Assembly: GCA_930367205.1 (NCBI GenBank)
Contig: OV884014.1
Span: 115,637,768 to 115,701,767 of the forward strand
DNA length: 64,000 bases
Source: Acanthosoma haemorrhoidale
Lineage: Eukaryota > Arthropoda > Insecta > Hemiptera > Acanthosomatidae
Reading direction: 5' to 3'
The notes under the pieces are model-generated. The model was not told the origin of the DNA and did not search any database. It worked only from the letters and a program-made list of their open reading frames with translations. Position 1 is the first letter of the stretch, and every line of letters begins with the position of its first letter. The position numbers and the translations under genes are program-made. Of this stretch, positions 56,736 through 64,000 are shown in pieces.

Positions 56736-57745
56736 AATGTGTAATCCTACATCGCAATGTAAAATTATTGAAAATTTTAGCTAAGCTTGCTGGGCATATA
56801 ATGATAATAATTATTGTAAATAGATTCAATCATGTATATTTTGTACTAGACAAGGGGATATGAAAGTGCTATTCTTAAACGGGAGATCACCTGTGATTGT
56901 TTTTGCGTTTATTTAATACGACGTTACCAAAGTATCGTTTTCGTCCTGCCTTGGTTGGTACCTTGGTTTCCTGGCCGGTGGAAATCCTTAATTCCATTTT
57001 TTTTTTAAATATTCTCCGCGAGGGACGTTTCATAGCGCTAGTATGCAGTGTACATATAATATGCAACTCCTCCGCTAGCTAGCTTGACGCCTGCCACTGT
57101 CACCTTGATGCTGGTGTTACGTGCGCTCTGGCCTTGTCGCCTTCTTTTATGTTGATCATGCAGGCTGTTTTAATTCACAAATATTTGCTCGAGAGCGTTT
57201 GATCTCATTTAATATGACGTCAATGGAGCTGCTTCGCTCAGATAAAGAAGGTCGATAATGGTTTTCCGTTGCCTATTTAGTCTCGCATTGAGAATGTGAC
57301 ATGATGACGCAATAACTCATTAATCGTATCGAGCTTGCTTCGTTTTTAATTACAAATTTCAAAGCTAATTTATTACATGTGTTTACGAATAGTTATTGCA
57401 CATTTCTACTTAAACTATTTGATAATTTATAATTAATTTTTTTTTTTGTTTTTTTCAGGTGAGTTTTGCTAAAGTTCAATTTGACAAGTTAGTATCTACC
57501 GGCTAAAAGGTATTTGTTTCTATGTTGTGTATACTTTAATTAATTGTATTTCGAATAAAGCTTCATGTGAATATTAGTATATTCAAAACTACAAGGAGTT
57601 ATTCCTGCGTTTCCTTATTGAATCATCACCCTTGCAAAAAAAAAAAAATGATATTAAAACTAGTGGGATTAACACCATTACCAAAACTGGCAATATAAAT
57701 GAATACAGATTTCATGTTAGCAATTTAGTTGAACACTCGACTGGA
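56736..57745. other. AT-rich, no supported gene
   Basis: A pyrimidine tract TTTTTTTGTTTTTTTCAG ends at about 57459 and is immediately followed by GTGAGT, so it resembles fused acceptor and donor signals, but no exon follows. Confidence 0.4.
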
Positions 57746-57840
57746 TTGAATACTGGTGAGATATTGGTGAGGTATTGGTGAAGTATTGGTTTCGAACCGC
57801 AATCCTAACAGTTTATTCTGTTGGCTAATAATTATTTAAA
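57746..57840 (-). repeat. tRNA-derived SINE candidate with short tandem tail
   Basis: Minus strand has ATTAGCCAACAGAATAAACT (A-box-like), a perfect B-box GGTTCGAAACC, then a tail of about 3.5 copies of an 11-bp unit (CACCAATACCT-like; + strand ATTGGTGAGGT). Head-plus-tandem-tail is a SINE layout. Confidence 0.4.
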
Positions 57841-58069
57841 GTACGGAGATCTTTAAGCCTTATTTGGATGGATCAGGGGGAAGCGTGTAAAACGTCATGT
57901 TTCTATATCAACAAGGAATGGAATGTCATTGAGGCAGGGGTCCAAACAGACAGGCACATGGGTGTATCTTTTTCCGTAATTGTTTGTTCATCGCACCCGC
58001 AGTTGAACTTTTGTCACTCAGGATATTATCCTTGTCGGATTGACCTGCCCTGATGAGAGTAGTGACGTA

Positions 58070-58290
58070 ATGTTCGCGATCGTAACAGTGGAGACAAAGG
58101 CATGTTCGCCTCCGATCGCCGATCGCCGAGTACCGCTATATCCTGACTCGTCCGTTCTCGCAGAGGTCCTTACCCTCCTGGAACCAGACGCCCTCGCCGT
58201 CTCTATCGCCTCCTTTTCTTTTGTTTCCACTCTTCGGCTCTTCTCTCTCCTACTTCGTCATCTTTGTCGACCTGGGTTGGGTTACCGTCG
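58070..58290 (+). CDS. Candidate exon in a GC-rich patch, unidentified
   Basis: ATG at 58070 opens MFAIVTVETKACSPPIADRR then VPLYPDSSVLAEVLTLLEPD and ALAVSIASFSF. A consensus donor CCGTCG/GTGAGTT occurs at 58291, just before the in-frame TGA. The patch (58030-58300) is distinctly GC- and CpG-rich. Could be a first exon or a retroelement leader. No family recognised. Confidence 0.25.
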
Positions 58291-58776
58291 GTGAGTTAAG
58301 AAACCCACAAGAGAATATCCCCGGACCGTAACATCGCTAATGACCAGTGTTCAGTCGATCGTGATTATGAAATAGCACAGTTGTCACATTAAGGAAACAT
58401 TATAGTTTAGAACACAATATGAAGTTGAGTAACACGTACTTAGCACGCCTCCGAGTTGCCCGGCTGTAGACGACTCATCTGAAAGTGTATTGAAACTGCT
58501 TACATTGTTATAATAGCATAATAATTTATGCTGAAGTAACAATTTTCATCTTAATCCGCTTGAACCGGACTATATGTGTTACATTTGTACTTTTGTCACC
58601 ACAAATTATTTATTATCACAGTTAGCATATCATACAAAATAAAATAGAAACAATAAATTATATCTAGGATAAAGCTAACAGATCACAGTATAAAATAATA
58701 CTTGAATAGCACTTCCCATTAGTATACCGAGAAATTAAAAAAAAAAACAAATTACAGGTTGATATAAATATACACA

Positions 58777-58802
58777 GGTGGTCTGAAAAGTTTCCGACCT
58801 CA
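58777..58802 (+). mobile_element. Isolated mariner-type terminal repeat
   Basis: ACAGGTGGTCTGAAAAGTTT followed by CCGACCT, preceded by TAC, resembles the terminal repeat of SETMAR-type mariners. No partner end or transposase is seen nearby, so it is a truncated end at best. Confidence 0.35.
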
Positions 58803-59570
58803 ACATGAAGATGATAATAATATAAATAAAAGATAGTGAAATAAAAGCTTTGTTGTTGTTGTTATTGTATATATTGATAATATATAATAGTTTGTTGATA
58901 TAGATTATTAAATGAAATATATGGTTTTAGGTTGATTGTTATTTTCAGGTAAAGTTAGCATTATCAATAATTGACTTCTGCAAAATATGTATATTTTTTT
59001 CCAAACGTGAACTAAATTTCACGCTCAAAGTGTAAACCATTAAAAGTTAGACGTGACTGAAACAGGACTATTTTGAACTCTAAACTTTAAGTATGCATAA
59101 AATAGACCTTATTCTTTGCCTTGATGTTATAACTTGCAATAATTTGGAGAAGATTAGATAAGAAGAAGGAAAATCTAACATAAAAAGTGCCTCGTGCAAC
59201 GACTTTAAAAAAAAGTGACAATATAACTTTAAAGGTTGTTATCCTAAGCAGTTGTGCTACAATAACAATAGCTAATAGTTTAACAAAAACTACTCCCAAT
59301 GTAGCAAAGCTATAAAAGAAAATTAGACTGATAGAAAAACTATTTTTCATTTTTTGCTAATATCATATGTAGTTTCTTATAACTTGGTCATTCAATCGTT
59401 CCTATTGTTGCGGTAGTGTCATAAATGAAATTATAAATTTAAACTTCCTTCCCAATCTCTTCTTTATGATGATTTATTTGGAAGTTTTCTATTTATTTAT
59501 TTTTTTTCTAAGCTCTCTAGTTAGAAATTCAGGATGAGGGAAAAATATAGAATATTTAGGTTAATCGGAT

Positions 59571-59659
59571 CCACCTTGAAGGTGGTGTGAGAGGATTAAG
59601 GGGTGTGGGAAGCCTCGGCGGAGGCTACTTGTTTCGGTACAGTGGTGAGAGTCCACTGT
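59571..59659. other. Cluster of three adjacent perfect hairpins
   Basis: CCACCTTGAAGGTGG (59571-59585, 7-bp arms around one base), AGCCTCGGCGGAGGCT (59611-59626, 6-bp arms) and ACAGTGG..CCACTGT (59639-59659, 7-bp arms, 7-nt loop) within 89 bp of balanced composition in an AT-rich desert. No reading frame. Unknown; could be a structured RNA or a transposon end. Confidence 0.6.
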
Positions 59660-60340
59660 TTATAATTATAAAGGAAGTTTTCTAAGATATCTGAGAAACA
59701 GTTATATCTTTTTTTTTATTCGCAGTTTGTGAGAAGAAACAAAAGCTTCACAGATATCGAGGACAAAGAGGGTGCCAATCGGCAAACAATGGTCTCTTTG
59801 AAGAGGCAATCTTAGTAACAGAAGTGTACGAATGGTTGACTCCGTTGCACAAGGCTCTGAAAATCACTCGTTCCGCGGGGCTGTACCGCAGTCCTCAACC
59901 ATAACGTTGTTTTTTTATTGTTTGCGGGTCTTGTTGGAAACGTAATTCGCAAAGCAATGCAGATAATCGTCAGTTAGTTCTAGAGTTTAACTCAGCGGGT
60001 ATGTTGCCAAACATTCGATGAATCCGTTCCATTAGTTAAGTCAAAAGTTTTATTTATTTTTTATTTGTTTTTGGATAGTTCAAGTGTCAGCAGCTCCAAA
60101 CAACAATCTTTTTATTGACCAAACATCGTCTACAATCAATGTTTTATATCTATTTATTTTTTTTTTTCTTCATAGCCTCTTTAAATTCACAGATAATTAT
60201 ATACAATTATAGATCCTCAGGCGAATCTATTTACAAATTATTTTTGTATTTCCTGTAGCGTCACTACATTATATACAGGTTTTGTTATTTTATAAAAATT
60301 ATATAATGGAATAAACAAATATAATGATATACATTATACC

Positions 60341-60560
60341 TGACTGGACTAAACTCACTAATAAAAGTGATGGGGCTCACCTTTTTGATCAAACTTAAAA
60401 CTAACTTACATACTGACTCTTAACCTAATTTTTCCCCGACAGTCTGTTGCCATCGATGCGGAAGGGGTGGTGAGGTCATAGTGTTAAACACTGGGTTTGT
60501 GAGGTGCTGCAACGAGTCAAAAAACTTGATGTGTCTCTGGCGGATGATTTTGTAATAATT
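60341..60560 (-). pseudogene. LINE family M, C-terminus and 3'UTR
   Basis: Minus strand reads IIRQRHIKFFDSLQHLTNPV, then FNTMTSPPLPHRWQQTVGEK and LG stop at 60420-60422, followed by GTAAGTTAGTTTTAAG and AAGGTGAGCCCCATCAC. This copy keeps the terminal codons in frame. Confidence 0.75.
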
Positions 60561-60844
60561 CATTAAATATAACACCTTATTCATTTCGGCACAAACAAAA
60601 TATATGTCAACGTGTCTTAAAATGGACAATAACTTTCCCTGGTTTGTTGTTTCAACTCTTTTTCAATATTTTTATTCAAAAAATTAAATCTGATTACATT
60701 CTATTTGTTATATTATGTGACTTTTAAAAACAAAATTTTTATATGTCTTGCTTTAAGTCCTGACGGTGAAACATTGATTGTAGAACATCTTTTGTCATGC
60801 AAAGGATTGTTTGGAGTGACTGAATCTTTAAATAGCTAAAATAT

Positions 60845-61078
60845 AAAAATGCATTCATAATTGTGATGAATTTACAATCCTCCCTGTTATAATTGCGATC
60901 AATTATCAGTTCTGATTCATACCATATATACAATTGTTCACTCACTCGCTTATTCATACAGTGTTTACAAACAGCCCAGAGACCTCCCGAATTCACATAG
61001 TTGTCAACTCCTTCGCATGCGAAAGAGGGAGCGGAATCTTAGGAAGTCCCCCACGCTCCATCAGCCACCGGGTACGAG
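60845..61078 (-). mobile_element. Jockey-like LINE 3'UTR fragment, copy 9
   Basis: Matches the 3'UTR of copies 2-4 in reverse: TCACTCACTCGCTTATTCAT, CAGTGTTTACAAACAGCCCA, TCGCATGCGAAAGAGG, AAGTCCCCCACGCTCC. No coding portion left. Confidence 0.75.
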
Positions 61079-61837
61079 CAAATTTTTTCAACCTATAATT
61101 ATGAAAATAACATCATCCAAAGTTTTTCTGACGTGTAGTTGTAAATAGAAACCAGGGTGCCGGTCGTTGGAAACTAAACTGAAATGAAAAATATCCTTCG
61201 AAATCACTTTATAAAAATACTGGAATCTGTTTTTCTTACATCTCTCGATTTTCTGATGACTAAGTAAGCAGCTCTCTCGTGTTTAGTCAAAGAGTTCCGG
61301 AAAATTTTGTCCTTGATGGGCTAGAGTTACTTGACTTTGACATCGAGATAAGTATTGCCTGCAGGAATATATTTATATACCTGCTGTAAACTAGCCAACT
61401 TGCTATTATCTGATTAATATTAAGACCTACTAAGGTAGCTATATTGTATCATAGAAGTTTTTCGTTCTATTGAGATTTGAAGGAACGGTGTTGTATTAAT
61501 GCTGTTCTGTGGTGAATTTGGTTGAATTTAACATTTCAACTTCGGCTACCCAAACATCAAATGATCAAAGTCTTTTAGGGTTCATTAGGGCGACTCTCCG
61601 AAGAAGCGATGAGTTATCTTTGGCGTGGATCGATCCAGGGCAGCCCTACCTCAGGTACGTCAGTTTATCGTAAGTACTTCCCACTACCTCGAATCTTGTC
61701 GGTAAAGGACCGATCCCTTCTCCTCCCCCCTCACAACACTCACACGCACGAGGGGATGCCAGCCTCCCTGGTTCGCAAATGTTAATGTTCGGTGGCGGCC
61801 GCTTTCACCTCATTGTGGACTCACCGACGTTCGGACA
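61079..61837. other. No gene; GC-rich from about 61680
   Basis: AT-rich until 61560, then increasingly GC- and CpG-rich toward the ATG at 61838, which could be promoter or leader sequence. Confidence 0.35.
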
Positions 61838-61900
61838 ATGGACGGGAGTACGGGAGCTCCGTACACGTTCGAGGATGTCTTCTGTTGGCCGGGGAAAGCG
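61838..61900 (+). CDS. Candidate first coding exon, unidentified
   Basis: ATG in excellent context (CGGACAATGGAC) after a CpG-rich 150-bp stretch, followed by 21 codons MDGSTGAPYTFEDVFCWPGK and A, ending at donor AAAGCG/GTAGGC. If unspliced, the frame runs on to 62071. No downstream exon identified in the remaining 2 kb. Confidence 0.3.
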
Positions 61901-62127
61901 GTAGGCAGTGTCCACTACCGGATATGGCGCCTGGGTTACATATATAGACATGTACAAATACTTTACCTCATAATACCTAAGAAATTTCCCATTCTACTGA
62001 ATTTATGTAGGCAAGATGGATTCCACCCAAATACTCCGATCAGACCATATGAAGGAAGCAGTCTATCTTAAGGCGATAAGGGCTCGTTTATCCTTTTCCT
62101 GCTATTTTGAATTGAGTACGATGTATA

Positions 62128-62850
62128 CGAAGGTGCACTCAAAAGAAACCGAACTGATGTATGTGGCGGAGTTTTTATAGTACAAGGTTTCGCCTGTAGG
62201 AACGCGTTTAAAGAAACTTTTTACCAGTCAGTAAGGCAAACGCCTACCGTCAATACAGAAGGTTTCCTGCACGGGAAAATTGGCACAGAAACTCTTTGAA
62301 TGTTAAAAGCGGCCTTCAAGGATGATGCTATGGGGAAAACTCAATTGTTCTAGTGGTTTTCCCGTTTTAAAAATGGGGATATGCCAATTAACGATCGAAC
62401 TCCCTCTGGGCGTCCTTTGACGAAGAAGCTGGGGAGAAATATAAAGTGACTGTGAGTTTGAAGTGAAGGCTTGGGGATGAGAAGTGTGGTTGGAAAATTT
62501 GTTCCTCAACCGCTGACTGCACAGAAAAAACAATATCCTTTAGAAGCATACTCTGCTTTGAAGGAAGAGTTCCGAAATGACACAAAAAAAAGGTCATCAC
62601 AGGTGAGGGATCATGGTGTTATGGATACGATCCTGAAACTAAGTAACAATCAAGCAAATGGAAGACTCCAAATTGGCCTCGTCCCAAAAAAGGTCTCCTG
62701 GTGAGATCAAACCTCAAGACGAGGCTTATTTGTTTTTTCAGTTTGAGAGGTTTCTCACGTTTCTTGATCTTGCTTCCTCAGCCCACAGCAGTCCTAATCC
62801 TAATTCTGTGCTGGTGTCCTGAAAGAACCTCCTGAAAAATAATGCAAATG
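62128..62850 (+). pseudogene. Mariner (SETMAR-type) transposase relic, 3'-truncated
   Basis: Begins after TA (62126-62127) with AAGGTGCACTCAAAAG. Shifting frames give LKAAFKDDAMGKTQ, WFSRFKNGDMPINDRTPSGR, VITGEGSWCYGYDPET and KTPNWPRPKK. Functional mariners have TGDES at the first catalytic Asp; here it reads GEGS, so that Asp is lost. The second and third Asp regions are absent. Confidence 0.8.
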
Positions 62851-62982
62851 TTTGTATGGTGTTTTGTATTGTGTATTGTGTATAATGTGTTATATGTTGA
62901 CATTAGTCACACACTGTTGAGATAAGGCGGTACTTTAGTAAAATGTATATCTGAACATCATAGTCAATATTAGCGATAGTTG

Positions 62983-63273
62983 TTAAATGGCCCGATTTCC
63001 GATAAGGTGTAGAACATTACTCGAGTGCTCCGGTAAAGGTGCCGTTGGATGGAGTACTGACTCACAGTTCTTGGCCATGTCGCCTAGAGGGTGCAAGACG
63101 AGGTTGCGCAACACCCACATCCGGGACAGACTGGATAATAACACAGTGGCGTCCCTCCCTTTATAATAGGTGACAATTAAAGCAATTGCGCCATTAAAGT
63201 TGTCTTTAATGGAAGCGTCCATTTTTTTCTGACCAGGGAATGCTTCCTCGCTCTCGTAGTGATTCCTCTCCAC
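62983..63273 (-). other. Minus-strand open frame of 96 codons, unrecognised
   Basis: Starts MERNHYESEEAFPGQKKMDA and continues IKDNFNGAIALIVTYYKGRD to TAA. Amino-acid composition is balanced and the region is less AT-rich than its surroundings, but no motif, splice context or repeat partner supports a function. Confidence 0.25.
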
Positions 63274-64000
63274 CGTTCGTCACCTTTGGTTCTTTCGCAA
63301 ACAACGCTACTTTCTGCTTAAACGAGCTTCTTGTTTTCTCCCCCGAAGACTATAAATGTCGCCGTGTGTGATCCTAGATAGGCATCATAAGAAGATACAT
63401 TCATAAATACCCCGTGTCTGGTTCTGCAAGTGCCAGAGGCACTAACTCCAAATGTCTATATCATTTCTTAAATATAAATATTAGATCAATTTTAATTAAT
63501 ATATATTTATAAATATCTAAAAGTTTACTATGCAAATAAAAAGAACTTGAAGTTCTGTAATCGAGATATATAAAATATATAGAAAAAAAGCTTAGCAAGA
63601 TAGCATTCATAACTGAAGGGTGAAGTCAGGAAAGACTGCTTCGGCATATGAGTACGTCACAAATAGGACCTTACTACCGTCTCCGACAACCGAATCTTTA
63701 CATATATGAACTTCTATTCCGTTCAATGGATGTATTATTTATTTTCCGTATATATATATATATATCTGTGAATAAATTAATATGACTAAAAAATTAAATA
63801 TAACCATTAATCCCTTAGACATATAGATATTTTCTGGTTTGTTGGCCCCAAAATGGCCCGTATGTTGGCTCATCATGAAGGCTGCCTGCCCTTAATGCAC
63901 AATGACTCAGTACTCCGAACCGCACAGGCGGATTAATCAGTTGGAAAGCGACCCTGACGTGAACAGCCCTGAGAAATAGAGTGATCAAAACTATTTGTGA
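63274..64000. other. AT-rich, no supported gene
   Basis: Contains an (AT)n run near 63750-63765 and nothing else recognisable. Confidence 0.45.

Noticed and set aside
58018..58230. Minus-strand frame METKEKEAIETARASG
   Set aside because: Overlaps the GC-rich + strand candidate exon; its composition reflects the complement of a pyrimidine-rich strand and it has no splice context.

Overview
The window is AT-rich animal nuclear DNA, almost certainly arthropod and more likely insect than anything else. The clues are a malic enzyme split by short and medium introns, many mariner, jockey-type, hAT and LTR relics, and very low gene density. Species or order cannot be fixed from the sequence alone. 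No bacterial operons, CRISPR arrays, rRNA or intact tRNA genes are visible.

Region 1-8.5 kb holds the 3' two-thirds of one host gene on the + strand, a cytosolic-type malic enzyme. Eight exons join in frame to 381 codons and a stop at 8278; the N-terminal part lies upstream of the window. Its introns carry an LTR-like element with CRE, TATA and poly(A) signals (about 2.02-2.74 kb), two tRNA-like SINE heads, a long-armed foldback MITE ending 42 bp before an exon (5220-5581), and a possible antisense solo LTR.

Region 8.5-19 kb is mostly featureless AT-rich DNA. The exception is a GC-richer block at 13.3-14.08 kb that looks like the promoter, 5'UTR and first coding exon of an unidentified + strand gene, with an ATG at 13947 and a donor at 14084. 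The rest of that gene, if real, is not securely identifiable here.

Region 19-64 kb is a repeat graveyard. It contains at least nine fragments of one jockey-like LINE, three or more fragments of a second LINE, three copies of a DD41D-type mariner relative, two other mariner relics, two hAT-type copies, a solo LTR with a perfect 5-bp target duplication (35350-36272) plus relatives, a perfectly homogeneous 12-copy array of a hairpin-forming 53-mer (34458-35100), a 434-bp pyrimidine microsatellite, and several unexplained structured or GC-rich patches. A few of those patches could be host exons (25.76, 42.5, 48.1, 58.1 and 61.84 kb); all are low confidence.

The only well-supported protein-coding gene is the malic enzyme. 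The transposon coding regions examined are interrupted or truncated. The most distinctive structures are the 53-bp satellite, the three-hairpin cluster at 59.57-59.66 kb, and the LINE insertion at 33580 whose empty site is preserved in a second copy of the host repeat at 41.3 kb.
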